Of a DNA stretch of 64,000 nucleotides, positions 36,347 to 46,147 are shown piece by piece. The translations under genes were made by a program, and so were the position numbers. Under the pieces are notes generated by a model that saw nothing but the letters and a program-made list of their open reading frames with translations, was not told the DNA's origin and did not search any database. Location: assembly GCA_943369665.1 (NCBI GenBank), contig CALRNX020000007.1:1-64000 (forward strand), in the 5' to 3' direction. The DNA is from UKL13-3 sp943369665. Its GTDB lineage: Bacteria > Bacteroidota > Bacteroidia > UKL13-3. Every line of letters begins with the position of its first letter. Within the stretch, counting starts at the first letter, position 1.

Positions 36347-37480
36347 ATGCTTAGTTTTTGGGAACACAAGAATTTTATTCATTACAACTACATTATTATC
36401 GGTGCAGGTATTACCGGGCTATCAACGGCCTGTGCCATTAAAGAAAAAAATCCGAAAGCATCGGTACTGGTTTTGGAACGGGGATTATTACCCACCGGGG
36501 CAAGTACCAAAAATGCCGGCTTTGCTTGTGTGGGTTCGTTTAGCGAAAAACAAAGTGACCTGGAATTAATGGGCGAAGATGCCTTTTTAAAACTAATCGA
36601 AAACCGCTGGATCGGATTGTATCTCTTGCGCAAACGTTTGGGTGACGAAAACATCGATTTTCAAAACAATGGCGGATTTGAGCTGGTACTGAAAAAAGAT
36701 AGCCTGAACCGGGAACAACTATATGAAATGAATGTGTTGCTCGAACGCATTTTCGACAATAAAGTATTTTATGAAAAACCGGAATTAGTGGAACGCTTTG
36801 GTTTTAATAAAGAAATGGTCCAATCCATTATCCTCAATCCTTTTGAGGGACAAATCGACACCGGAAAAATGATGCAAACCCTGCTTAATTATGCAGGTAT
36901 TTTGCAAGTAAAAATAATGACGGGTGCAACTGTTGAACAGGTGGAGGAGCAAACGAATAAAGTGGAAGTAAATGTGCAATCCATCCACCAGGAGTCGCTC
37001 AAATTCACCTGCGATAAAGTTGCTTATTGCACCAATGCCTTTACCCCGAAGTTCTTCCCGGACATAGATATTAAACCGGGTCGCGGGCAAGTGATATGCA
37101 CCTCACCCATTGAAGGATTGCCATTCAAAGGTGTGTTTAGTTTCGACCAAGGGTATTATTACTTCCGCAATTTCGAAAACAGGATTATTTTGGGAGGTGG
37201 ACGCAATATTGATTTTGAAACGGAACAAACAACAGCATTTGCATTCAACGAAAAAATTCAACAACAACTCGAGTTTTACCTTGCCGAAATGATCATTCCC
37301 GAACAGCCTTTTACCATTGAACATCGCTGGACCGGAATCATGGCCTTTGGCGAACAGAAACTCCCCATACTCAAAAAAATAACCGACCGCCAGATTGTGG
37401 GCGCACGGCTAAATGGAATGGGCATCTCGCTGGGTAGCAAAATTGCCGATGATCTGAGTACCTTGCTTATTCAATCTTAA
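36347..37480 (+). CDS. FAD-dependent oxidoreductase, D-amino-acid oxidase/GlpO (DAO) family
   Basis: 377 residues from ATG 36347 (MLSFWEHKNFIHYNYIIIGA); an in-frame start 60 nt earlier is less plausible. FAD-binding GAGITGLSTA (19-28), LVLERG at the end of strand 2, PTGASTKNAGFACVGS typical of the glycine/D-amino-acid oxidase fold, PGRGQVICTSP, YYYFRNFENRIILGGGRN and the C-terminal GMGISLGSKIADDL. Oxidises an amine or amino acid; substrate unknown. The interrupted YceI-like gene begins 7 nt downstream. Confidence 0.87.
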   Translation: MLSFWEHKNFIHYNYIIIGAGITGLSTACAIKEKNPKASVLVLERGLLPTGASTKNAGFACVGSFSEKQSDLELMGEDAFLKLIENRWIGLYLLRKRLGDENIDFQNNGGFELVLKKDSLNREQLYEMNVLLERIFDNKVFYEKPELVERFGFNKEMVQSIILNPFEGQIDTGKMMQTLLNYAGILQVKIMTGATVEQVEEQTNKVEVNVQSIHQESLKFTCDKVAYCTNAFTPKFFPDIDIKPGRGQVICTSPIEGLPFKGVFSFDQGYYYFRNFENRIILGGGRNIDFETEQTTAFAFNEKIQQQLEFYLAEMIIPEQPFTIEHRWTGIMAFGEQKLPILKKITDRQIVGARLNGMGISLGSKIADDLSTLLIQS

Positions 37481-37487
37481 TATAGAA

Positions 37488-38027
37488 ATGATGCGTTATC
37501 TATATTGTCTCCTGTTGATGTATAGCCTGACTGCTGAGGCACAACAAGCAAATTGTAAGATCTCCTTTTCAACGATGGTAAGCGGAAAAAATGTCAAACT
37601 TCAATCTTCACAGGCTTACTTATTTTTAAATACCCGATCGGGTGATATTACCTTAAAAGTTGAACTCAGCTCTTTGGATTCGGAATTGGATACTTTGGAT
37701 TCGTATTTAGGCAGGCTTGAATAGGAACTGGTTTTTACCGGACATATGGAGGATAATATTTTCGACTTTTTAAACAACCAGGAAAACTCCGAAAAAACAT
37801 ATCCGATGAATGGTATGCTCACGCTAAATAATATTATGGACAACATAAGTGCGAAGTATACTGTTTTTAAAATAAACAACGAACGGGATGAGTTATTGCG
37901 CAATGTCAGGGTTAGTTTGTCGGGCAGTTTTAAAAGTTCATCCTTTCAATTGCAATCTGTATTCCCTCAATTAAAAGGTGATATTTCCTTTCAGATAGAT
38001 GAAGCCCTACTCAATACGACCGAATAA
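37488..38027 (+). pseudogene. YceI-like secreted protein gene interrupted by an in-frame TAG
   Basis: Two ORFs (37488-37724 and 37725-38027) lie in the same frame, separated only by TAG at 37722-37724 (codon 79). Read through, they give one 178-residue protein: signal peptide (MMRYLYCLLLMYSLTAEAQ), a beta strand-rich YceI-like body (ISFSTMVSGKNVKL, ITLKVELSSLDSELDTLDSY, then ELVFTGHMEDNIFDFLNN, YPMNGMLTLNN, GDISFQIDEALL). No frameshift is needed. The break may be a recent nonsense mutation, a sequence error (GAG or CAG to TAG), or readthrough. The second part has no good start near 37725, so it is unlikely to be a separate gene. The YceI assignment is by pattern and moderate. Confidence 0.65.
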
Positions 38028-38086
38028 TTTTTGTTCGGTATTCCTTAAAATTACTATCTTTCAAACCAAAATCAACCATTAAACAC

Positions 38087-39586
38087 ATGAGTTTATTCCG
38101 TAAAAAATCACTAACCGACATGCTTGCACATGCAGCCGATTCGGAAAAAGGATTAAAACGTACTTTGAGTGCCGCCAACCTTGTTGCGCTTGGTATAGGC
38201 GCCATTATTGGAGCAGGATTGTTTGTGCGTACAGCCGCGGCTGCAGGACAAGCAGCTGGTCCGGGTGTTACCATTTCGTTTATCATTGCTGCTGTGGGTT
38301 GTGCATTTGCAGGTTTGTGTTATGCCGAATTTGCTGCCATGATCCCCATTGCAGGAAGTGCCTACGCATATAGTTATGTAACCATGGGCGAACTTATTGC
38401 CTGGATCATTGGTTGGGCACTCATTATGGAATATGCGTTGGGTGCAGCCACCGTAAGTATCGCATGGAGCGAATATTTAAACAAACTGCTGGATGGTTCC
38501 ATACCGTATGAATGGTGTCATTCGCCATTTGAAAGTTTTACTGATTCATTGGGAGTGCATCACCAGGGGCTTATCAACGCTCCTGCTTTGATTATTTTAT
38601 TATTGCTAACCATGCTCTTAATTAAGGGAACGCAAGAATCGGCAATTGTAAATAGTATTATCGTGTTTGTAAAAGTAGCCATCGTTATTTTATTCATCGT
38701 ATTGGGATGGCAATACATTAAGCCGGAAAACCTCACTCCGTATATGATCCCTGAAGGAACACCTCCGGTAGTGGATCAGGCCGGAAAAGTAATTGCCGAC
38801 TACAGTGGTTGGAACAAGCATGGTTGGGGTGGAATTTTAGGAGGAGCTGCCATTGTATTTTTTGCCTTTATTGGTTTTGATGCGGTAAGTACCGCTGCCC
38901 AGGAAGCTAAAAACCCAAAACGCGATATGCCAATTGGTATTTTAGGTTCGCTTGTGGTGTGTACCATTTTGTATATTCTCTTCGGACATGTGCTTACGGG
39001 TGTTGCCAACTGGCAAGAGTTCGTGGATCCTGAAAAAGGAAGAGAAGCCTCGGTGGCTTATGCAATTTCAACCTATATGGTCAAGTATAGTTGGCTTGCC
39101 ACGGCCGTTACGGTAGCCATCCTGGCCGGGTTTAGCTCGGTTATTTTAGTAATGCTCATGGGGCAAAGCCGTATATTTTATACCATGAGCAATGATGGTT
39201 TGTTACCAAAAGCATTGGGTGATCTGCATCCAAAATACAAAACACCTTACAAATCCAACTGGGTATTGTTTGTGTTTGTTGGATTGTTTGCAGCATTCGT
39301 TCCCGGCCATGTAGCTGGTGATCTTACCAGTTTCGGAACCTTGTTTGCATTTGTACTGGTTAGTCTCGGAGTCTGGATCTTGCGTGTCAAATCACCTGAA
39401 ATGGAACGTCCTTTCCGCACACCATTGGCTCCTGTTGTTGCTGTATTAGGCGCAGCCATTTGCACCCTAATGATATTTGGACTGGATGCCCAAACACTGA
39501 AAGTTGCTTTCGGCTGGATGGCCGTGGGGATTGTTGTTTATTTCCTGTATAGCAAAAAGAATAGTAAACTGAATAAATCTGCTTAA
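38087..39586 (+). CDS. APC-superfamily amino acid permease
   Basis: 499 residues with about 12-13 TM helices. The conserved TM1 signature is ALGIGAIIGAGLFVRTAAAA, TM2-3 AGPGVTISFIIAAVGCAFAGLCYAEF, then PIAGSAYAYSYVTMGELIAWIIGWALIMEY, and TM6 FFAFIGFDAVSTAAQEAKNPKRDMP, characteristic of the cationic amino acid transporter (CAT/YfnA-like) subgroup. Inner-membrane amino acid uptake or exchange. Single gene, closed by the long hairpin at 39600. Confidence 0.93.
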   Translation: MSLFRKKSLTDMLAHAADSEKGLKRTLSAANLVALGIGAIIGAGLFVRTAAAAGQAAGPGVTISFIIAAVGCAFAGLCYAEFAAMIPIAGSAYAYSYVTMGELIAWIIGWALIMEYALGAATVSIAWSEYLNKLLDGSIPYEWCHSPFESFTDSLGVHHQGLINAPALIILLLLTMLLIKGTQESAIVNSIIVFVKVAIVILFIVLGWQYIKPENLTPYMIPEGTPPVVDQAGKVIADYSGWNKHGWGGILGGAAIVFFAFIGFDAVSTAAQEAKNPKRDMPIGILGSLVVCTILYILFGHVLTGVANWQEFVDPEKGREASVAYAISTYMVKYSWLATAVTVAILAGFSSVILVMLMGQSRIFYTMSNDGLLPKALGDLHPKYKTPYKSNWVLFVFVGLFAAFVPGHVAGDLTSFGTLFAFVLVSLGVWILRVKSPEMERPFRTPLAPVVAVLGAAICTLMIFGLDAQTLKVAFGWMAVGIVVYFLYSKKNSKLNKSA

Positions 39587-39599
39587 TTCGATTAATGAT

Positions 39600-39650
39600 C
39601 TAAAGCAAAAAGCACGTTCGAAAATGATCCGAACGTGCTTTTTGCTTTAG
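39600..39650. terminator. 21-bp perfect hairpin terminator, family B copy 1
   Basis: CTAAAGCAAAAAGCACGTTCG (39600-39620) pairs perfectly with 39630-39650, with A/T tracts inside the stem giving T runs on both strands. It lies 14 nt after the permease stop. It shares the 17-mer GTTCGAAAATGATCCGA (39616-39632) with the hairpin at 44214-44230. The remaining 39651-39906 before the TonB receptor gene holds no gene or hairpin that I can support. Confidence 0.85.
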
Positions 39651-39906
39651 GTATAGCGATTCCGATCATTTACCCTTGCTTATATCTATTTTCGCAACGC
39701 CCGCAGTCAGCCTTTCGAACCTTAAAATGAAGCTTGGGAACCGACAAGCGCTCAACAGTTCAATAACCCGATATAAAATACCATCCCCATATCAACTCCG
39801 TTTCAGCGATCAAATTTTCCTTTTCATCCGTATTCTTTTTCGCTTCATCTTATAAGGCACCCTTTCTTTTTGGAGTATATTCATCTTTGCTGCATAAATC
39901 ACAATT

Positions 39907-42330
39907 ATGAAAACTACTTTTTTACTCCTTAACACCATTGAAGAATTGGCTGCACGCCTTGCACATAAAGTGTATCAATACCTTATTGTCATCCTGCTCT
40001 TTTTATCCATGAGCGCTAATGCCCAACAATCCACACAAACTGTTCGTGGAACATTGCTCGACCGTGACAGCAAACAACCCATTATAGGTGCAACAATTAC
40101 CATCTTAAATGGAGAAATTATTGCCGGTACTGCTACCGATATGAACGGTAATTTTAAACTCCCAAATATTCCTTTAGGTCGCAAAACGATTAAGGTTACT
40201 TATATCGGATACGAAACACTGACATATCCTGATGTAATGGTAACTGCAGGTAAAGAGGTGGTGCTCAACCTCACATTAGTAGAAGCGGTTACCAAAATGG
40301 ATGAAGTAACCATTAGCTACGACAGGCGCAAAGATCCAACCGTAACCAACAATGAAATGGCAACGGTGAGTTCCCGGTCTTTTAACCCTGACGATACAAA
40401 AAAATATGCAGGTTCACTGGGAGATCCAAGCAGAATGGCAGCAAACTTTGCCGGTGTAGTGGCGGGAAATGATAGTCGAAACGATATAGTGGTGCGGGGC
40501 AATTCACCCAGTGCCATGTTGTGGCAAATGGAAGGGGTAAACATTCCCAATCCCAATCATTTTGGTGCAAGTTTCAGCACAGGAGGTCCTGTAAGTATGC
40601 TCAATGCAAACAATATTGCCAAAAGTGATTTTTTTACCAGCGCTTTCCCCGCACAGTATGGAAATGCCAACGGAGGCGTTTTTGACCTGGCATTGCGCGA
40701 GGGTAATAATGAAAAACGTGAATACATTGCTCAAGTAGGATTCAATGGTGTAGAAGTAGGTGCTGAAGGTCCGTTTAGCAAAAAATCAAAAGCCTCATTT
40801 ATTTTTAACTACCGCTACTCCACCTTAGGATTAATGAACAATGTAGGTGTGAATGTTGGGACCGGAGCAGCTACACCATTGTATCAGGACATGAATTTTA
40901 AAGTGAGCATTCCGACCAAAAACAAATCGAAATTTACCATTTGGGGAATGGGAGGCATGAGTGCAATTGACCTATTAGGTTCGGATGTTGATACTTCTGA
41001 AATTAATTTTTATGGTTCGCCCGAAGAGAATTTATTGCCACGATACAGAAGCGGTGTCGTTGGAACAAGCTATGAAAAAAACATTACCACCAAAACATGG
41101 GCTAAGTTTACCCTGGCTGCAAGTCACAGTTACAGCAGTTATACCATAGATAGTATCGCTTACCCAAGTGAAACAACTACCCCAAAAGCTGAAGGACATT
41201 TCCAAGACAACAAATATTCGGCTGTATTAAACATTACCCACAAATTTAATGCAAAGCACTCCTTGAATGCGGGCTTTAATCATGACCTCACAAAGTTTGA
41301 TTATTTTAACAAAGATGTACTCATGGGTGGAACGGTTGATCAGGTGCATGTAAACCAAAAGGGAAATGTAAACCTCACACAAGGCTACATGCAATGGAAA
41401 TACCGTATCAATGCCAGATTCACTTCCAATATCGGGCTACACTCACAATATTTGGACGTAAACAAACAATTGGTTGTTGAACCTCGTGTAGGTTTACGTT
41501 ATGCGCTTAATGTAAGCTCAAGCATTACTGCCGGATATGGATTGCACCACCAAACATTACCCGTTTATAACATGTTTGTACAGAATGCGCAGGGACAACA
41601 AACAAATAAGGACTTGCAATTTATGCGCAGCAATCATATCGTATTGGGATATGAAAACATGCTTACTCAATTACTCAAAATTCGCATTGAGACATATTAT
41701 CAATACCTTGACCAGGTTCCGGTAAACAATTACCCTTCATCATACTCTACCATCAATGTGGGTGCTGCATTTGAACCAAGTGACGAGAGCGACCTGGTGA
41801 ACACCGGAACCGGTAAAAACTACGGATTGGAACTCACGTTGGAACGTTATTTTAACAAAGGGTTTTACTTTCTGGTAACCGGATCTTTGTTCGACAGCAA
41901 GTACAAAGGAAGTGACCAGGTAGAACGAAACACTGCTTTCAACACCAAATATGCCACCAATATCTTAGCGGGAAAAGAAATGAAATTGGGCAAAAAGGGA
42001 AATGTACTCTACGCCAATATTAAAGTAACATCAATTGGAGGAAGATACTTTACACCGATTGACCTTGCAGCTTCGCAGGCAAGAGGGGTAGCTGTATACG
42101 ACAAAACAAAATCATACAGCGAGCAACAAAGTCCTTATTTCAGAATGGATGTAAAAATTGGATGGCGCAGGGATTTAAAAAAGAGTTCAATGGAATTTGC
42201 CATCGATTTTCAGAATGTAACCAACCACAACAATATTTTTAGCCAGGGTTATAATAAATACAGCAACAGCATTTCGTACGAATACCAGCAAGCATTCTTT
42301 CCTGTACCCATGTTTAGGTACACTTTTTAA
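39907..42330 (+). CDS. TonB-dependent receptor with N-terminal CarboxypepD-regulatory-like domain
   Basis: 807 residues. The signal segment is longer than usual, with about 26 residues before the hydrophobic stretch YLIVILLFLSMSANAQ. A CarboxypepD_reg-like domain follows (about 45-125: VRGTLLDRDSKQPIIGATIT, DMNGNFKLPNIPLGRKTIKV), then a plug domain (about 170-280: RNDIVVRGNSPSAMLWQMEG, FFTSAFPAQYGNANGGVFDL) and a beta-barrel to the C-terminal MFRYTF. Outer-membrane uptake of a ligand powered by TonB-ExbBD; ligand unknown. No SusD partner is adjacent. A LytS/LytR-type pair follows 46 nt downstream and may regulate it. Confidence 0.92.
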   Translation: MKTTFLLLNTIEELAARLAHKVYQYLIVILLFLSMSANAQQSTQTVRGTLLDRDSKQPIIGATITILNGEIIAGTATDMNGNFKLPNIPLGRKTIKVTYIGYETLTYPDVMVTAGKEVVLNLTLVEAVTKMDEVTISYDRRKDPTVTNNEMATVSSRSFNPDDTKKYAGSLGDPSRMAANFAGVVAGNDSRNDIVVRGNSPSAMLWQMEGVNIPNPNHFGASFSTGGPVSMLNANNIAKSDFFTSAFPAQYGNANGGVFDLALREGNNEKREYIAQVGFNGVEVGAEGPFSKKSKASFIFNYRYSTLGLMNNVGVNVGTGAATPLYQDMNFKVSIPTKNKSKFTIWGMGGMSAIDLLGSDVDTSEINFYGSPEENLLPRYRSGVVGTSYEKNITTKTWAKFTLAASHSYSSYTIDSIAYPSETTTPKAEGHFQDNKYSAVLNITHKFNAKHSLNAGFNHDLTKFDYFNKDVLMGGTVDQVHVNQKGNVNLTQGYMQWKYRINARFTSNIGLHSQYLDVNKQLVVEPRVGLRYALNVSSSITAGYGLHHQTLPVYNMFVQNAQGQQTNKDLQFMRSNHIVLGYENMLTQLLKIRIETYYQYLDQVPVNNYPSSYSTINVGAAFEPSDESDLVNTGTGKNYGLELTLERYFNKGFYFLVTGSLFDSKYKGSDQVERNTAFNTKYATNILAGKEMKLGKKGNVLYANIKVTSIGGRYFTPIDLAASQARGVAVYDKTKSYSEQQSPYFRMDVKIGWRRDLKKSSMEFAIDFQNVTNHNNIFSQGYNKYSNSISYEYQQAFFPVPMFRYTF

Positions 42331-42376
42331 GAAAATCCATTTTCAAACAATTATATTTATCTCCTAAAACACACTC

Positions 42377-43420
42377 ATGGCCATCAAGATTACTGCTAGT
42401 CCTGGATTTTTTAACAAGCGTGATATTGTTATCAGGCATTGTATCATCTTTTCGCTGGCAGTATTTTTTGCCTTCCTGGGCAATGTTGATGAACCTTTCT
42501 CGGTAACACTAAAAAAATTCTTAAGCACGTTTATTGATATTTTTCTGATCTGGAACGGCAATATTCTGTTAATTGAGCTATTCAATATCAGGCTTACATG
42601 GGATAAAAGCATCCAGCACACCCTGTTTATTTCAGCGCTCATCGCAGTGGTATGGCCAATTATTGTGCACTTTACTTTCGGGTTGTTTATTTTCCCATTG
42701 ATACAAGGTTATCCTTGTGAACTAACATCTAAAGACAATATTATCTATGTCATAATTAGCATTGTTATTACCCTCTTTGTGAATTGTGTTTTTGTGGCAA
42801 TTGCTTTTTTCAAATCATGGCGACAAACATTGGAAGAAAAAGAGGAGTTGAAACGCGAACGGATAAGTGCTGAGTTTGCCACGTTAAAAAACCAAATTAA
42901 CCCTCATTTTTTGTTCAACTCCCTCAATACATTGACCAGCCTGATTGAAGAAAACCCCAAAACTGCCACCGATTTTGTACAAAAACTGTCAAGCGTTTAC
43001 AGGTATGTGCTCACACAAAAGGATAAAGAGATCATTCCGTTAAACGAAGAACTGGCTTTTGTACAATCATATATTTACCTCAATCAAATCCGGTTTGGAA
43101 CCAACCTGCGCACGCATATTCATATCGAACCGCAGTTTCAACAAGCCAAAATTGTAACCCTTTCCTTGCAAATGCTTATCGAAAATTGTATTAAGCACAA
43201 TATCATTTCGGCCGACAAACCGCTTACCATTTATATTGGGGTGTTCAATCGTAAAGTATTTGTGCGCAACAACCTTCAGCCGAAAACTGGTGTTAATAAT
43301 GATAGTAATGGGATCGGGTTGCACAATATAGTTCACCGTTACAGCTTGCTTACCCAGGAAGAAGTAGAAATTTTAGAAGACGGAAAAGAATTTATGGTTT
43401 CACTTCCCTTACTCAATTAG
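42377..43420 (+). CDS. LytS-like (His_kinase family) sensor kinase
   Basis: 347 residues. Four TM helices (about 21-36, 52-70, 82-110, 122-146), a short coiled segment (TLEEKEELKRERISAEFATL), the His_kinase motif LKNQINPHFLFNSLN with phospho-acceptor H177, and a reduced HATPase_c domain (MLIENCIKHNI, NGIGLHNIVHRY). Kinase of the adjacent LytTR regulator, 2 nt downstream. The membrane part has no known ligand-binding domain. Confidence 0.92.
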   Translation: MAIKITASPGFFNKRDIVIRHCIIFSLAVFFAFLGNVDEPFSVTLKKFLSTFIDIFLIWNGNILLIELFNIRLTWDKSIQHTLFISALIAVVWPIIVHFTFGLFIFPLIQGYPCELTSKDNIIYVIISIVITLFVNCVFVAIAFFKSWRQTLEEKEELKRERISAEFATLKNQINPHFLFNSLNTLTSLIEENPKTATDFVQKLSSVYRYVLTQKDKEIIPLNEELAFVQSYIYLNQIRFGTNLRTHIHIEPQFQQAKIVTLSLQMLIENCIKHNIISADKPLTIYIGVFNRKVFVRNNLQPKTGVNNDSNGIGLHNIVHRYSLLTQEEVEILEDGKEFMVSLPLLN

Positions 43421-43422
43421 TT

Positions 43423-44184
43423 ATGAATATTGCCATTATTGAAGACGAGATCCCTGCGCTAAACCGCATCAAAAAATTGATAGCGGAAGTGGCCCCACAT
43501 TCCAAAATCGTTTTTACAGCCGATAGTATTGCTGCTGCAGTTAGCCGGTTTGAAAAATACCCCACCATTGATTTAGCCTTATTTGATATTGAGTTGGCAG
43601 ACGGACAAAGTTTCGAAATTTTTAAGCAAACAACAATTACCTGTCCGATTATTTTTACGACTGCTTATGATGAATTTGCCCTTAAAGCTTTTAAATTGAA
43701 CAGCATTGATTATTTGCTCAAACCCATTGACAAAGAAGAACTGCAGCAGGCGATCACCAAATTTAATATATTGCAAAACCACCAAGCCGATTATACCGAC
43801 AAACTGCAACATTTGTTTGAAAATTTTGTGCCCCAACAAGCCTCCTATAAATCACGTTTTTTAATCAAGAACGGCAATAAGCTTATTTCCCTATCGGTTG
43901 ATGATATTGCTTACTTTCATGCTTCCGAAAAAGTGGTGTACGTATACACAAACACTCAGCAGAAATACATTATTGATTATTCTTTAGATGAACTGACCAA
44001 ACTGTTAAGCCCACAATCTTTCTTCCAGCTCAATCGACAGTTTATTGCAAATGTGCAATCCATCAAAAGTATTCACAGCTATTTTAATGGAAAACTCAAG
44101 GTAGAGTTACAACCCAATACGGATGAAGAAGTAATTGTAAGCAGGGAAAAAGCTTCAGAATTTAAACAGTGGCTCGACAAATAA
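43423..44184 (+). CDS. LytTR-family response regulator
   Basis: 253 residues. Receiver with D8/E7 (IIEDEIPAL), phospho-acceptor D55 (ALFDIELADG), and K in YLLKPIDKEEL; LytTR DNA-binding domain about 150-250 (SRFLIKNGNKLISLSVDDIAYFHASEK, FFQLNRQFIANVQSI). Cognate partner of the LytS-like kinase, sharing its operon downstream of a TonB receptor gene. Confidence 0.94.
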   Translation: MNIAIIEDEIPALNRIKKLIAEVAPHSKIVFTADSIAAAVSRFEKYPTIDLALFDIELADGQSFEIFKQTTITCPIIFTTAYDEFALKAFKLNSIDYLLKPIDKEELQQAITKFNILQNHQADYTDKLQHLFENFVPQQASYKSRFLIKNGNKLISLSVDDIAYFHASEKVVYVYTNTQQKYIIDYSLDELTKLLSPQSFFQLNRQFIANVQSIKSIHSYFNGKLKVELQPNTDEEVIVSREKASEFKQWLDK

Positions 44185-44206
44185 TATTGTTCTTAGCTAA
44201 AATGAA

Positions 44207-44239
44207 AAAGCATGTTCGAAAATGATCCGACCATGCTTT
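44207..44239. terminator. Hairpin terminator between convergent genes, family B copy 2
   Basis: AAAGCATG pairs with CATGCTTT, with a mostly paired inner TTCG/CGAC region. The core GTTCGAAAATGATCCGA (44214-44230) is identical to that at 39616-39632. It lies between the LytTR gene (+) and the barrel-protein gene (-). Confidence 0.65.
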
Positions 44240-44258
44240 GATGATTTGGTTCTTTTGG

Positions 44259-44894
44259 TCAATTAAAAGCAAATCCAACGAATACCTGTCCCACACTGTT
44301 TTTACCATCCGGGTAACGATATGTTTGACCCAGCATATTGGTTTGCTCTTTGCCTACGGTCATTAAACCGTAATTATACCTGGCCCCAATATTAAATGCC
44401 CCAATTTCGAAACCTAAACCTCCGGCTACTCCCCAATCAAATTCGTTAAAATCCGATCTGTCAAGTTCATCTTCAAACTTAGTTGAACCATTGGGATCCG
44501 CGTCTTTTACGGTTGCATTGATCAAAAATGAAACATATGGGCCGGCAGTGATGTAAAATCCGGGAACAAGATCAAACCTAAACAAAATAGGAACATCAAT
44601 ATAATTGGTGGTAAGATCCAGTGTGCCACTCGCAAACACATTGTTATAATGTAAAGTGGAGCCCTTTTGTGAAAACAACACCTCCGGCTGTAATGAAACC
44701 CGATCATTAATGGGCGATTTAAAGAAAATCCCTGCATGAAAGGAGGTTTTCAAATCCTGATCACTTACATCATGCACATAATAGTTTGATAAATTAACCC
44801 CGGCTTTGATCCCGATCTTTGCACCGGGCTCAACTTGTGCATTGACAATCCCTGTTGTCAATAATAGCAACACAACAAATACATGTTTCATCAT
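44259..44894 (-). CDS. Outer-membrane beta-barrel (porin family) protein
   Basis: 212 residues from ATG 44894 (MMKHVFVVLLLLTTGIVNAQ signal peptide; ATG 44891 is equally possible). The body is a PorT/OMP_b-brl_2-type barrel: KIGIKAGVNLSNYYV, SFHAGIFFKSPINDRVSLQPEVLFSQKGS, YIDVPILFRFDLVPGFYITAGPYVSFLI, WGVAGGLGFEIGAFNIGARYNYGL, and terminal strand VGQVFVGFAFN. Small outer-membrane barrel of unknown role, widespread in Bacteroidota. Monocistronic. Confidence 0.87.
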   Translation of the reverse strand: MMKHVFVVLLLLTTGIVNAQVEPGAKIGIKAGVNLSNYYVHDVSDQDLKTSFHAGIFFKSPINDRVSLQPEVLFSQKGSTLHYNNVFASGTLDLTTNYIDVPILFRFDLVPGFYITAGPYVSFLINATVKDADPNGSTKFEDELDRSDFNEFDWGVAGGLGFEIGAFNIGARYNYGLMTVGKEQTNMLGQTYRYPDGKNSVGQVFVGFAFN

Positions 44895-45115
44895 CTTAAA
44901 TTTGATTATAAAACATTTCAAATTTGCATCCAAAAAAGTACAGGAGAGCGCCCATCCCTTCGGGGGCCAATAAAACAGGATGTTCCGGCTAAAAATAATA
45001 TCGAACTCCAAACCTGAAATGACTAAGGTCTCTCAGGAAATAAATATATTGATGATTTTTTTCTACATATATATATGCAGAATATTGCTCATTAGCTGAT
45101 TAAACGGACTTCGTT

Positions 45116-46117
45116 CTATAAAATCTTGATCAGTACTTCTTTTAAAAGTTCTTCGGGTGTTGCCGAAATATTGTTCACCCCTTTGCTTTTCAGATCATAC
45201 TCGTGCATAATGCGGATGCATTTTTCAAGCTCATCAGATGAATACCGTGTAACCGCATTCAGGTAATCCGTAGCTTGAAAGGAATTGAACCCGTATTTTT
45301 TCTGCAACTCAAACTTGTCTTTTATTTTACTCTGTTTAACAATATAAGCCTTGTTAAAAAAAGTATTCATATTGATAAGGGTTGCGATAATTGAAAAATC
45401 TTTAGCCTTACCCATATGGTGCGCAATATGAAACGCCCGGGCAGAATTTTTCATGGCCATCGACCCGATCAATTCAAAAATATTAAACTCTTTGCTGATC
45501 CCGATCTTGAGTTCAACATCAGTATCGGTAATTTCCTTTTCATCATGTTTGTTGATGATAAGCTTCTCGAGTTCATTGACAATTTTTCCAATATCAGCCC
45601 CCAACGAATCTGCTATCAGGTTTACAGCCCGTGCACCAATTTTAAATCCTTTGTTTTTCAGATAAGCTTCTATAAACGGGGGTAATTGGTTATCGTATAA
45701 TTTTTTCGATTCAAAAATAACATGCTTCGATACCGCTTTGTAAAACTTCGTACGTTTATCGAGCTTGCTGCTTTTGTTACAAATAACCAAAATCGTTGTG
45801 GGAACAGGCTTGTCAAAATAGGCTTCAAACTCATCCAGTTCCTTTAAACTTTGAGCTTCTTTTACAATAATAACCTGGTAAGGAGCCATCATCGGGAACC
45901 TGCGGGCATTGGCAACTATGGTGCGAACATCACTGTCTTTTCCATACAACACCATTTGGTTAAAGCCCTTCTCTCCTTCGCTGAGCACACTGGTTTCAAT
46001 ATAATTGCTCACTTCATCAATAAAATAATGCTCTTCGCCAAACAAATAATACACCGGTGCATATTGTTTGGCCTTTAGGCTTTTCATTATTGAATTAAAA
46101 TCGGTGGCTCCTGCCAT
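45116..46117 (-). CDS. holA: DNA polymerase III subunit delta
   Basis: 333 residues with the clamp-loader delta layout: N-terminal PVYYLFGEEHYFIDEV, then NARRFPMMAPYQVIIVKEAQSL, FYKAVSKHVIFESKKL, the lid domain LGADIGKIVNELEKLI and collar domain (FEQKKYGF-like segment, FELQKKYGFNSFQATDYL). It opens the beta clamp ring in the clamp loader. Cytoplasmic. Divergent from the HSDR-N-like gene with only 30 nt between the two starts. Confidence 0.92.
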   Translation of the reverse strand: MAGATDFNSIMKSLKAKQYAPVYYLFGEEHYFIDEVSNYIETSVLSEGEKGFNQMVLYGKDSDVRTIVANARRFPMMAPYQVIIVKEAQSLKELDEFEAYFDKPVPTTILVICNKSSKLDKRTKFYKAVSKHVIFESKKLYDNQLPPFIEAYLKNKGFKIGARAVNLIADSLGADIGKIVNELEKLIINKHDEKEITDTDVELKIGISKEFNIFELIGSMAMKNSARAFHIAHHMGKAKDFSIIATLINMNTFFNKAYIVKQSKIKDKFELQKKYGFNSFQATDYLNAVTRYSSDELEKCIRIMHEYDLKSKGVNNISATPEELLKEVLIKIL

Positions 46118-46147
46118 ATCTGTTTTTTTGGCTTTATTTGCGGTGTA

